The position numbers and the translations under genes were made by a program. A DNA stretch of 64,000 nt from Kushneria avicenniae (GTDB lineage Bacteria; Pseudomonadota; Gammaproteobacteria; Pseudomonadales; Halomonadaceae): contig NZ_FOLY01000005.1 in assembly GCF_900112585.1 (NCBI RefSeq), forward strand, positions 1 to 64,000, given 5' to 3'. Positions 8,322 to 16,820 of the stretch are shown here, in pieces. The notes beneath the pieces are model-generated. The model worked only from the letters and a program-made list of their open reading frames with translations, was not told the origin of the DNA and ran no database searches. Within the stretch, counting starts at the first letter, position 1; each line of letters opens with the position of its first letter.

Positions 8322-9209
8322 TTATTTTGTATCCCGCGGCCAGTCGTGATCGAGCCAGTGCTTGAGCTGCTCGTCAAAGGTGCCGCTTTCCCGGAGCTGG
8401 CGCAGCCACTGATCGACAAAGAGCTTGAGGTCCATGTCCTTTGGCAGCAGGACCGCCTTCTCGGAGAAGTTGAAAGGTTGATCAGGATGGATGGCGCACA
8501 GCTCGGGATGCAGATTGGCCTGCAGGCGCGTCTCGATGGCGTCGGTCATCATCAGATCCGCCTTGCCCTGCACGATCTGGTCGAAAATGGTGACGTTGTC
8601 GTCGTAGTCGACAATCGTGGCCTGGTGCAGATGCTCGCGGGCAAAGCGCTCGTTGGTACCGCCGGGATTGACGATGACGCGAACGCCGGGCTGATCGATC
8701 TGCTCCAGCGTCTGATAACGCGATTGATCATCACAGCGGGCGATGGGTGTTTTGCCGTCGCGCTGGTAGGGCGTGGAGAACCAGGCGTTTTTCTGACGGT
8801 CCAGATTGACTGAAATGCCGCTCATGGCGATATCGAAGCGGTGGTTCTGAAAGTCCTGCATCAGACTCGGCCAGCTGGTGGGCACCAGTTCGAGTTTTAC
8901 GCCCAGGGTCTCGGCCAGATCAGCAGCCATGTCCGGATCAAGGCCGATGAAGCGGTCATCACCGGTTCGATAGCTGAAAGGCTTGTAGTCGCCGGTGGTG
9001 CCGACCCTGAGCGTGCCGCGCTCGATGATCTGATCCAGCGCTGACGGCTCGGGGGTATCGGCCGCCTCGGCATGCGGCGAGAGACAGATGGCCAGCATCA
9101 GGGTCAGGGAAGTGATCCAGAGCAGGACCGCCACCAGAGCGGAAGAGAAGCGGCGACCCGGCAGGGTGCGGGCATGCGTGCGCAGCAGTCGAACCATGAG
9201 ATGTTCCAT
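8322..9209 (-). CDS. pheC: Periplasmic cyclohexadienyl dehydratase-like protein (PheC type)
   Basis: A solute-binding-fold protein of about 295 residues with a membrane-targeting N-terminus (VALLAVLLWITSLTLMLAI-like core, cleavage near AEA-A). It closely follows PheC of Pseudomonas: LRVGTTGDYKPFSYR, TSWPSLMQDFQNHRFDIAMSG, VNPGGTNERFA and the stretch DNVTIFDQIVQGKADLMMTD. PheC converts prephenate to phenylpyruvate and arogenate to phenylalanine in the periplasm. The fold is shared with amino acid-binding proteins, so a transport role remains possible, but the PGGTNERFA/DNVTIF signatures favour the enzyme. Start could also be ATG 9197. No aromatic biosynthesis genes are adjacent. Confidence 0.7.
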   Translation of the reverse strand: MEHLMVRLLRTHARTLPGRRFSSALVAVLLWITSLTLMLAICLSPHAEAADTPEPSALDQIIERGTLRVGTTGDYKPFSYRTGDDRFIGLDPDMAADLAETLGVKLELVPTSWPSLMQDFQNHRFDIAMSGISVNLDRQKNAWFSTPYQRDGKTPIARCDDQSRYQTLEQIDQPGVRVIVNPGGTNERFAREHLHQATIVDYDDNVTIFDQIVQGKADLMMTDAIETRLQANLHPELCAIHPDQPFNFSEKAVLLPKDMDLKLFVDQWLRQLRESGTFDEQLKHWLDHDWPRDTK

Positions 9210-9332
9210 TGATGCCGGGCCCGACAGGTGGCGGGCGGATAGCGGGAATTTTAAAGGCGCGAGATTACCTCCATAGTGATGGCCGGTCAAAATCTGTGTA
9301 TCCCGCGCCGCCTGTCATGAGTCTTTGCCTGT

Positions 9333-10169
9333 CTAGTGCAGGTCCTCGAGCAGCATGGGGCTTCCCCAGCCTTCAAGGTGTGCGTTGCCCCGCTCGAAAT
9401 AGCCGGCCCAGAACGTTTTGAGACGATCCATGGTGCGCTCGCTGCGATAGGCCGCCTTGTTACCCTGAGCAATCAGCCCGGCGCCGATGATATAGACCCG
9501 AGCGCCATCCCACTCGCTTTCAAGCCCGGCCCTGTCGAGCCTTGCAAGCTCCTGATCCGGGTCGATCGTTCGGACATTGCCGCGCTGATAAAAGCTGGTG
9601 AGATCCGAATTTTCCAGCATGTCGGAAAACAGCAGCACCACCTTTTGCTCTGCTTCGCTGTTGCGCACCAGCGTGCTGATGGCGGCCAGGTTGCCCGCCA
9701 GCTCCGTTTTGGGAATGTCGGGGTGATCACCAAAACTGTCGTTGATGGCTTTACCCAGTTGACGCTTGACGTAAGTGGCCTGCCGCTGGAAACAGCTGTC
9801 AAAGCTGTTCAATGCCCGCTTTGAGATCGAATAACGCTGGTCTTCTGACAGTCGTTCATCGATGCGGCCCTTGAGCATCAAACGCGAGTAGTGATCGCCG
9901 GTGAAGGCGGCAAACCGGACAACCTCCAGCGCATCGCCCGGGCGAATAAAACGCAGGGTCTTTTCAATGACGGATTGTTGAATGCGCTCATCGGCATCGA
10001 CGGTTTCATCGATCAACACAAACAGTTCGCGCTCCGGTGCGCCCTGCTGCGGTGCATCCTTGCCCAGCGTCTGGTAACAGCTGGGAAAGTCATCGCGCGT
10101 ATCGGCATGGGCCAGAAGGCCGGTGCTGCCAAGCCAGAGGCCTGCCAGCGCGATCAGAAAGTGTTTCAT
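9333..10169 (-). CDS. Exported protein of an OmpA-linked three-gene module (VWA-like)
   Basis: A 278-residue protein with a clear signal peptide (MKHFLIALAGLWLGSTGLLAHA-D). The mature part begins with several cysteines (PSCYQTL, FDSCFQRQ) and contains ERELFVLIDETVDADERIQ, resembling the first strand of a von Willebrand A fold (hydrophobic strand then D-x-T/S-like residues). Later strands are KVVLLFSDMLENSDLT and GARVYIIGAGLI, also VWA-like in order. No known family name is recognised. Its ATG overlaps the stop of the membrane-protein gene by four bases (ATGA), so the two are translationally coupled. It is probably the periplasmic partner of that membrane protein. Confidence 0.7.
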   Translation of the reverse strand: MKHFLIALAGLWLGSTGLLAHADTRDDFPSCYQTLGKDAPQQGAPERELFVLIDETVDADERIQQSVIEKTLRFIRPGDALEVVRFAAFTGDHYSRLMLKGRIDERLSEDQRYSISKRALNSFDSCFQRQATYVKRQLGKAINDSFGDHPDIPKTELAGNLAAISTLVRNSEAEQKVVLLFSDMLENSDLTSFYQRGNVRTIDPDQELARLDRAGLESEWDGARVYIIGAGLIAQGNKAAYRSERTMDRLKTFWAGYFERGNAHLEGWGSPMLLEDLH

Positions 10170-11743
10170 GACGACGAGCCTCCACTGTCCAGACCCATTT
10201 CCCGACGAAGGCGCGCTTCATAGGCGGCATCATCCTCTTCCTGAGCCTTGAGTGCCTTCTGGCGGCGCTCTTCCTCGAGGCGCTGACGTATGGCTTCGCG
10301 ACGATCGGTCGGTGACCTCTCGTCTGATCCCTTGTCACCCGTCATGGCAGGTGTTGCTGTCGGCTGGCTGGATGACGTCCCGGGCGTGGTTTCGGGCGTC
10401 GGCGTGGCGGCATTCGCGGTCATATCGCCGGCACGTGTTTGATGCTGGTGCGCCAGGTCACGGGAGTCGGATTCGCGCTGCTCGCGCTCGGAGGTTTCTG
10501 CATATCTCTGAAAACTGCGATCACCGGCGTGTTTTAAAAGCTCGATGCTGTGGCTGTCGGTATTGTTCTGCAGCGCGCGACCGAGCATGCGCTGTTGCAG
10601 GGTCGAGAGGTGTTTTTGAGCAATATGAATAACCCGGTTGCGCCGCCGAACGTGATAATTGACGTACTCGTCCTTGTTGCGGAACTTGCCGATGTAGCTG
10701 CGCGCCTTTGAGGATTCCTTGCCTGCAAAGCCGGTGAAGTAGCCGATCATGGTGCCCATGATCTGAAGGAAGACAAAGATGAAGGCCAGCACGATGAAGG
10801 TGCCCCAGCCGCCCTTGCGCTGATGGTCAATAACGCTTTGTTCGGCACCGCTGTCAGCGTCACGCTGAATGCTGGCGAGCTCATCGGGCAGGGCAGCATC
10901 GGAGTAGGGGTCCTGATACTGGGCGCCGGCCATGCCGCTGCCCTGGGACATCTGCTGGCTGGAGAGCATTTCATCCAGCGCCTGTCCTCGGACATAGGTG
11001 GCGCCGATGGCGATCGCGATAATGAACGCCGCCGTGATACCTGTAATGGCCCAGCTCGGCTTGACGTTGGCATTGGTCCTGAGCCGATTGAGCAGCTGAC
11101 GCCAGGTGGGCGCGCCGTCATCGATCTCATTTTGTTCCAGGGTGACACCGCCGTCCGGCATCAGGTTACCGTCCTGACCGTTGAACCAGGTGCGTACCTT
11201 GCGCACCAGATGGTTTTGATGCATCTCCTGTCCGGTCTTGTGGGTCAGATACACCAAAAGCGCCGAGATCAGAAAGGCGATGCCCAGCGCGCCCTTTTGC
11301 TGCAGGGCCTCACTGGCGCCGGGAATGGTCCAGCCTGCCAGCACGTAGGAAAATCCCATGGCTTCCACGAAGACCATGGCGGCGATCAGCACCCAGCCCA
11401 GCAGGGGCAGCTCCCGACGGCCCGTTTCCTGCGCCTTGTCCAGATAGCTCTGACATTTGACGAAAAAGGCCGGGCTGGCCCGGTCACGCTCTTCAAGATG
11501 TTGCCTGAAATGGGCGCACAGCTCGTTTTCGCTGGTGAACCAGCCGGTCTGGCTGTCATGGGACTGGCTGTTTTTGGAAAGCCTTGCCACCTTACCGATG
11601 CCGGGCAGGGCGCAGTGAATTCTCAGTACCATCAGGCTGATCCGATCCCAGAAGCGATGGATGAGCAGGGCGGTCAGCAGCAGCAAAACGATCGCACCCA
11701 ACAGGATGCGATAGCTGTTGATCAGATGAAGAAGATCATTCAT
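10166..11743 (-). CDS. Multi-spanning membrane protein of the OmpA-linked module
   Basis: A 525-residue inner-membrane protein. Spans are visible near residues 12-30, 113-135, 150-167, 232-252 and 312-337. Between them lie a soluble segment with conserved-looking FAHRF-like helices and a Gln/Ser-rich loop (SSQQMSQGSGMAGAQYQDPYS). The region after residue 340 is cytosolic: basic helices (KFRNKDEYVNYHVRRRNRVIH), a Thr/Pro/Ser linker, then a charged coiled coil (RREAIRQRLEEERRQKALKAQ). No family is recognised. It sits 18 bases after the OmpA-domain gene and overlaps the exported VWA-like gene, with an AGGGGAA ribosome binding site. Likely the membrane core of an envelope complex. Confidence 0.7.
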   Translation of the reverse strand: MNDLLHLINSYRILLGAIVLLLLTALLIHRFWDRISLMVLRIHCALPGIGKVARLSKNSQSHDSQTGWFTSENELCAHFRQHLEERDRASPAFFVKCQSYLDKAQETGRRELPLLGWVLIAAMVFVEAMGFSYVLAGWTIPGASEALQQKGALGIAFLISALLVYLTHKTGQEMHQNHLVRKVRTWFNGQDGNLMPDGGVTLEQNEIDDGAPTWRQLLNRLRTNANVKPSWAITGITAAFIIAIAIGATYVRGQALDEMLSSQQMSQGSGMAGAQYQDPYSDAALPDELASIQRDADSGAEQSVIDHQRKGGWGTFIVLAFIFVFLQIMGTMIGYFTGFAGKESSKARSYIGKFRNKDEYVNYHVRRRNRVIHIAQKHLSTLQQRMLGRALQNNTDSHSIELLKHAGDRSFQRYAETSEREQRESDSRDLAHQHQTRAGDMTANAATPTPETTPGTSSSQPTATPAMTGDKGSDERSPTDRREAIRQRLEEERRQKALKAQEEDDAAYEARLRREMGLDSGGSSS

Positions 11744-11761
11744 TGGTGTTCCCCTGAAATA

Positions 11762-13285
11762 TTAGCGCTGCGGTCGAGCCGGCTGGTAGGTAGCGGCCAT
11801 CAGGCCGGATTCACCCTGATAGAAGAGACGACCGTCCTGAGCCCGCTCACCGCCAGTCTTGTCAAAAACGATATCCATGCATTGAACCGGTGCCTTTTCA
11901 TCCACCATGAAGGCGCGATACAGCAGCGTATCCGCGCCTTCATACACGTTGACGTGCGTTTTCATCCTGAGATCGGCACGCTTTTGGTTGGCCGCATCGT
12001 AATAGACATATACCTGCGGCTCGGAGGCGGGCGAGTAGTCCTTCAACACTGCCACCGGACCCACGCCCACCAGGCTGTCCTGCATTTTTGTGACCAGCAC
12101 GCTGCCGTTCAGGCCCTGCAGATAATCCGACGCCGAATGTGAAATGGCCTTGCCGCTGCCCAGCGAATGGATATCGCCGCTGGGGCGGAACTCGTCCATG
12201 TAGCACGCATGCTGCAAACGCTCTGCCTGATCGCTGGCCCGGGCACTGGCCACCGGCGAGAGCCGTTTCAAAAGGCTGCGATTATCCTTGAGCTGAAAGC
12301 GGTTATAGAGTTCCAGGTCAGCCTGGTCGATGCGCTGCCCACCCAGTGCCAGGCCCTTGTAGGTCGACGCCGACACTGAAGGTGCTGCAGGTTCGGACGA
12401 CGTTTCGGGGGGTGCGGTGCGGCGTTCCCCGGATGCGCCTGAACGCTTGCTCGGGCTGCGGTGGGGATCAGGCGAAGACGCGGCAGGCGTCGAGGAAGCC
12501 GCGCCGATGTTACGGGTGCGCTTCTCGACGTTGTCCTGTGACAGCGTGGAGTAGGACAGGTTATCCAGGCTGCGCTGACTGCTGTTGGAGTATTGGGCCA
12601 GCGCCTGCTCTGACGGGATTTCAACGATCTGGACACGCCGGTTGAGCGCTCTGCCCTCGGGCGTCTCGTTGCTGGCCACGGGCCTCGAAAGCCCGGCGCC
12701 CTGGTAGTAGATCTGTCCGGCATCAAGCCCGGTCTGCTGAAACAGGCGCGCCACGGTTTTTGCCCGCTGCTCTGAAAGTCGCTGATTGAGTGTGCCCGAG
12801 CCCGTGGCATCGGTGTGCCCGATAATCAGAACCTTTTGCTGAGTCCCGGTATAGGCCCCGGCGACCTGACGCAGCTTGTTGTTTGCCTCCGGTGTCAGGC
12901 TGGCCGAGCCGGAGGCAAACATGGCCTGATCATTGATGGTCGCGCTCAGGCCTCGCTCGGCCTGCTGCGACGATGTCTTTTGGGTGTCGATCTGTTGATA
13001 GACCACCGCCAGATCATTGGCTTGTGCGACCTCTTCAAGCGCCTTGCGACGCTGATCGACCCACGAGCCGATGGCCCAGCCGGCACCGGCACCGGCCGCC
13101 ATGCAGGCTGCCTTTTGAACATCGTTTTTATCCTGGCAGGCCAGATAGCCAACGCCTGCCCCAACGGTGGCGCCGATGGTGCGGCCGGCATAATCCGACA
13201 TGGTGCTCATGGTGTCCTGCATTGAGGCGCAACCTGACAGCAGCAATGCAGGCATCAGGCTAAGCGATATGAGACGCTTGCTCAT
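11762..13285 (-). CDS. OmpA-domain lipoprotein with glycine-zipper N-terminus and long C-terminal extension
   Basis: A 507-residue lipoprotein: signal peptide with lipobox LLSGC, lipidated cysteine at residue 19. Next is a glycine-rich zipper segment (TIGATVGAGVGYLACQ, AAGAGAGWAIGSW), then a coiled region, then an OmpA peptidoglycan-binding domain at about residues 110-230 (LIIGHTDATGSGTLNQRLSEQRA, ALNRRVQIVEI). A Ser/Pro/Arg-rich linker leads to a C-terminal domain of about 200 residues, unlike ordinary Pal proteins, which I do not recognise. It would anchor the outer membrane to peptidoglycan. First gene of a three-gene minus-strand operon with a good AAGGGAA site; the partners suggest a trans-envelope assembly. 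Confidence 0.8.
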   Translation of the reverse strand: MSKRLISLSLMPALLLSGCASMQDTMSTMSDYAGRTIGATVGAGVGYLACQDKNDVQKAACMAAGAGAGWAIGSWVDQRRKALEEVAQANDLAVVYQQIDTQKTSSQQAERGLSATINDQAMFASGSASLTPEANNKLRQVAGAYTGTQQKVLIIGHTDATGSGTLNQRLSEQRAKTVARLFQQTGLDAGQIYYQGAGLSRPVASNETPEGRALNRRVQIVEIPSEQALAQYSNSSQRSLDNLSYSTLSQDNVEKRTRNIGAASSTPAASSPDPHRSPSKRSGASGERRTAPPETSSEPAAPSVSASTYKGLALGGQRIDQADLELYNRFQLKDNRSLLKRLSPVASARASDQAERLQHACYMDEFRPSGDIHSLGSGKAISHSASDYLQGLNGSVLVTKMQDSLVGVGPVAVLKDYSPASEPQVYVYYDAANQKRADLRMKTHVNVYEGADTLLYRAFMVDEKAPVQCMDIVFDKTGGERAQDGRLFYQGESGLMAATYQPARPQR

Positions 13286-13442
13286 GGCCCGGCGTTCCCT
13301 TGATGATATTTTAATTGAGTTTTACTGAATAAACCGGCAACTCTAAGGGCAGACCGGGGGGCATGCAAGACAGGTCTCAGGTTTCTGCCGCGAGATGACG
13401 CCAGAGCATGGGGCTCCGGGGTTTCAATCAACCCGGCATCTC

Positions 13443-13476
13443 AAAAAAACGCCGCGGCATCCATGGATGCCGCGGC
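13443..13476 (-). terminator. Rho-independent terminator after the GH3 gene
   Basis: Positions 13451-13476 are a perfect 26-base palindrome (half-site GCCGCGGCATCCA). On the minus strand it is followed by GTTTTTTT. It lies 28 bases beyond the stop of the beta-glucosidase gene and before the OmpA-module promoter, separating the two operons. Confidence 0.85.
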
Positions 13477-13503
13477 GCTTGAGACACGAGCCTTCGTCCG
13501 TGG

Positions 13504-15720
13504 TCAGGTCACCGTAAACTCGATCTCCTCACCACTTTCCGAGCAACTGCCGATCTGCGCCCGGAAAAGCCCCGGCTCCTGCACGCGTTCGAGCTCGGCG
13601 TTCAGAAAGCTGCGCATGTCGGGCGTGATGTGGAAGACCACGCGTTCGCCTGCGCCCGGGGCCAGCTGGATTCGTCTGAAATCCTTGAGTTCACGCAGCG
13701 GGCGCACGACGCTGGCATGCACGTCCTGCAGGTAGAGCTGAACCACCTCGATGCCGTCACGCTCGCCGGTGTTGGTGACGGTAAGACTGACCTCGAGCGT
13801 GTCGTCCGGGCCAATCTCCGAACACGCCGTTTCGATCGCGCCGTATTCAAACGTGGTGTAGGAAAGCCCGAAGCCAAAGGGGTAGAGCGGCGCGTTGGGG
13901 ATATCCAGATACTGCGAGGCGTACTTGGGATCGACGCCTTTGGGGCGCCCAGTGTTGAAAGCGTTGTAGTAGATCGGGACCTGACCGACGCTGACCGGAA
14001 AGCTCATCGGCAGCTTGCCCGAAGGGGGCACGTCTCCGAACAGCACGTCCGCCACGGCGTTGCCGGCTTCGGTGCCCGGCCACCAGGCTTCCAGAAGGGC
14101 GGGCGCCAGGTCGTCAAGCTCGGTCAGGGTGAGCGGGCGGCCGTTGAAGAGCACCGTGGCCACGGGGGTATCGCCGGCGGCTTCCAGCACGCGGCGGGCC
14201 AGTTCAAGCTGCGCCCCGGGCAGGCCGATATCGGCGCGGCTGGCGGCTTCGTCGGCGTAGTCCTCGTCCTCGCCCAGCGCCAGCACCACGGCGTCAGCCT
14301 GACGCACCAGATCCAGCGCCTCCTCGATGCCCGAGGTGTCGTCTTCGCCGATCTGATTGGAGACACCCTGAGCGCAGAGGATGACCGCGTCCTCGCCGAG
14401 CCGGTTGGCAAGGCCTTCGCGCAGGGTCACGGTGTCGTCGTGATCACCATTGCCGCGCCAGGAGCCGAGCAGGCGTGGCGTATTGCCCAGCGGCCCGATC
14501 AGGGCGATCTTTTGATGCTGATCGGACAGCGGTAGCACGTTGCCCTCATTTTTCAGCAGCACCATCGATTGTGCTGCCTGTTCGCGGGCGGCGCGGCGGT
14601 TTTCGCCGGTCAAAAGACACTGCGCCTCGCGCTCATCACTGGTGTAGCGATACGGGTCCTCGAACAGGCCCAGCGCGGCCTTGAGCCACAGGATGCGCCG
14701 CACCGCCTCGTCGATGCGCGTCTCTTCGACCTGACCGTTCTGGACCAGTGTCTTCAGGGTCTCGATGAAGTAGCCGGACTGCATGTCCATGTCGACGCCG
14801 GCATTGACCGATTTGCGCGAAGCCTCCGAGGCATCGGCGGCCACGCCGTGCTGCCCGAGTTCCATGATGGCGGTGTAGTCGGTCACTACCATGCCTTCAA
14901 AGCCCCACTCGCGACGCAGGATCTGATCGAGCAGCAGCGGGTGACAGGTGGCGGGAAGGGCGTTAAGGGTGTTGAACGCCGTCATGACACTGGCGCAGCC
15001 CTCCTCGAGCGCGGCCAGAAAGGGAGGGAGATAGATCGAGCGCAGACGCCACTCGGACATGTCGACGGTGTTGTACTCACGCCCGGCTTCGACCGCACCA
15101 TAGGCGGCGTAGTGCTTGACGCAGGCGGCCAGCGTGTCCGTTGCGCCCGGCTCGTTGCCCTGAATGCCGCGTACCTGGGCACGGGCGATCAGCGAGGTCA
15201 GATGCGTATCCTCACCTGCACCCTCCATTACCCGGCCCCAGCGCGGGTCACGGGCGATATCGACCATGGGGGCAAAGGTCCAGTGCACGCCAGCGGCGGC
15301 GCCTTCCTTCGCCATGATGCGGGCGGCACGCTCGATACCCTCCAGGTGCCAGCTGGCTGCCTGACCCAGCGGAATCGGGAAGATGGTACGAAAGCCGTGG
15401 ATGATGTCGTAGCCAAACAGCAGCGGAATACCCAGCCGCGAGTGCTCCACAGCATCGCGTTGCAGCTCGCGGGTAAATTCGGCTCCGAAGGCGTTGAATA
15501 CCGAGCCGACCCGGCCGGTACGCACGTCTTCCTCGATATCGGTATTGGCCGGCGCGCCCGTGGTATCGCGACTGCCGGCCACCTGATTCATCTGACCGAT
15601 CTTCTCTTCCAGCGTCATCTGACACAGCAGCGCTTCGACCTGCTCACCCAGCGCCAGGTTGCGCATTTGATCTACCCCGAAGGGCCGTCCTGCCGTCTGA
15701 TTCAACCCCGTTACCGCCAT
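13504..15720 (-). CDS. bglX: Glycoside hydrolase family 3 beta-glucosidase
   Basis: A 738-residue family 3 glycoside hydrolase that removes terminal beta-linked glucose (or xylose) residues. The N-terminal barrel has LEEKIGQMNQV, FGYDIIHGFRTIFPIPLGQAASW, DPRWGRVMEGAGED and KHYAAYG. The likely nucleophile is Asp281 in GMVVTDYTAI. The second alpha/beta domain (VVALGEDEDYADEAASR) and a fibronectin III-like C-terminus (YTTFEYGAIE onward) complete the BglX layout. There is no signal peptide, unlike E. coli BglX, so it appears cytosolic. ATG 15720 follows GGGAGG and lies 11 bases after egtD, so it is probably the third gene of the ergothioneine operon. Confidence 0.9.
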   Translation of the reverse strand: MAVTGLNQTAGRPFGVDQMRNLALGEQVEALLCQMTLEEKIGQMNQVAGSRDTTGAPANTDIEEDVRTGRVGSVFNAFGAEFTRELQRDAVEHSRLGIPLLFGYDIIHGFRTIFPIPLGQAASWHLEGIERAARIMAKEGAAAGVHWTFAPMVDIARDPRWGRVMEGAGEDTHLTSLIARAQVRGIQGNEPGATDTLAACVKHYAAYGAVEAGREYNTVDMSEWRLRSIYLPPFLAALEEGCASVMTAFNTLNALPATCHPLLLDQILRREWGFEGMVVTDYTAIMELGQHGVAADASEASRKSVNAGVDMDMQSGYFIETLKTLVQNGQVEETRIDEAVRRILWLKAALGLFEDPYRYTSDEREAQCLLTGENRRAAREQAAQSMVLLKNEGNVLPLSDQHQKIALIGPLGNTPRLLGSWRGNGDHDDTVTLREGLANRLGEDAVILCAQGVSNQIGEDDTSGIEEALDLVRQADAVVLALGEDEDYADEAASRADIGLPGAQLELARRVLEAAGDTPVATVLFNGRPLTLTELDDLAPALLEAWWPGTEAGNAVADVLFGDVPPSGKLPMSFPVSVGQVPIYYNAFNTGRPKGVDPKYASQYLDIPNAPLYPFGFGLSYTTFEYGAIETACSEIGPDDTLEVSLTVTNTGERDGIEVVQLYLQDVHASVVRPLRELKDFRRIQLAPGAGERVVFHITPDMRSFLNAELERVQEPGLFRAQIGSCSESGEEIEFTVT

Positions 15721-15731
15721 TGCCGCCTCCC

Positions 15732-16739
15732 TCAGGTCGAGCGTTCGAAGTAGTGCACGTCAAAGAGTCCCTGATCATCACTCCAGTGACCCTGCAGGGT
15801 AAAGCCGGCGTGACCGGCCAGTGTCTCGAAGCCGGCGCGGCTGTATTTCCACGAGTTTTCGGTGTGGATGTGTTCGCCTGCGGTCAGCGCGATGGTCTGG
15901 TCATCAAGGCTGAAGGTCTGGTCGCGCTGGCTGACCAGATGCATCTCGATGCGCGAGGCGGACTCGTTGTAGAAGGCCAGATGCTCGAAATCCTCGGGGG
16001 AGACCTCGGCGTCCAGTTCGTCGCGCAGGCGGTGAATGAGATTGAGGTTGAACTCGCGCGTTACGCCCGCGGCATCGTTGTAGGCGGCTTCCAACCGGTT
16101 ACGGTCCTTGATGCGATCCACCCCGATCAGCAGCCCGCCGCCGGGCGGGAGCTGGTCGTGCACCCGGCCGAGCAGTTCGCCGGCCTCGCGGGGAGTGAAA
16201 TTGCCGATCGAGGAGCCGGGGAAGAACACCACCGGCCGGGCATCCCCTTCCAGTTCCAGCAGGCTGAACGGCGCGGTGAAGTCGGCGCACAGGGCATGTA
16301 CCGACAGCCACGGATAGTCATCGGCCAGGCGCTGGGTATTTTCCAGTAGAAAGTCACGAGAGATATCCACCCCCACATAGTGGTGCGGTCGCAGCGCGTC
16401 GAGCAGCAGCCGAATCTTGTGCGAGGCGCCACTGCCCAGCTCGATCAGATCGATCTCGCCACCTGCCCGAGCGGCGATGTCGGCCACCGAGCTTTCCAGA
16501 ATCGCTTCCTCGGTGCGAGTCGGATAGTACTCCGGCTGCTGACAGATTTGATCAAACAGCTCGGAACCACGGTGATTATAAAAGTGCTTGGGTGAGATCC
16601 AGCGCGGCGAGTCGGTCAGCCCGACCGTGATCGCCTCCAGCAGGCTCTGTTCACCGGCCGGATCTGCCATCTGATCGTGAAACCGCACCCGGTGGCGATT
16701 GCTCGGAGAGGAAAATGCAGAGATGAGTGCCTGTGACAT
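15732..16739 (-). CDS. egtD: L-histidine N-alpha-methyltransferase EgtD
   Basis: A 335-residue SAM-dependent methyltransferase that trimethylates histidine to hercynine, the first committed ergothioneine step. Family signatures are visible: SPRWISPKHFYNHRGSELFDQI near the N-terminus, the EYYPTRTEEAIL segment, the SAM loop IELGSGASHKIRLLL, and PVVFFPGSSIGNFTP. The C-terminal half carries FNLNLIHRLRDELDA and SWKYSRAGFETLA, both EgtD hallmarks. Length fits the family. It follows egtB by 82 bases in the same direction with an AAGGACC ribosome binding site, forming the egtBD pair. No egtA, egtC or egtE homologue is in the window. Confidence 0.93.
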   Translation of the reverse strand: MSQALISAFSSPSNRHRVRFHDQMADPAGEQSLLEAITVGLTDSPRWISPKHFYNHRGSELFDQICQQPEYYPTRTEEAILESSVADIAARAGGEIDLIELGSGASHKIRLLLDALRPHHYVGVDISRDFLLENTQRLADDYPWLSVHALCADFTAPFSLLELEGDARPVVFFPGSSIGNFTPREAGELLGRVHDQLPPGGGLLIGVDRIKDRNRLEAAYNDAAGVTREFNLNLIHRLRDELDAEVSPEDFEHLAFYNESASRIEMHLVSQRDQTFSLDDQTIALTAGEHIHTENSWKYSRAGFETLAGHAGFTLQGHWSDDQGLFDVHYFERST

Positions 16740-16820
16740 GACGACTGGTCCTTTTTTCAGGAGTGCCAGAGCTCAAGGGTCCGGATCGGGCCGCCCGGCA
16801 AGCAGGCGGCCCGCCGAGGT

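Noticed and set aside
10823-12142. Plus-strand frame of 439 codons opposite the OmpA-linked module
   Set aside because: Antisense shadow of two genes with signal peptide, lipobox and good ribosome binding sites on the minus strand.
9333-13285. Zorya-type phage defence system
   Set aside because: An OmpA-domain protein and a membrane protein are present, but the membrane protein lacks MotA-like features and no helicase or nuclease gene is adjacent.
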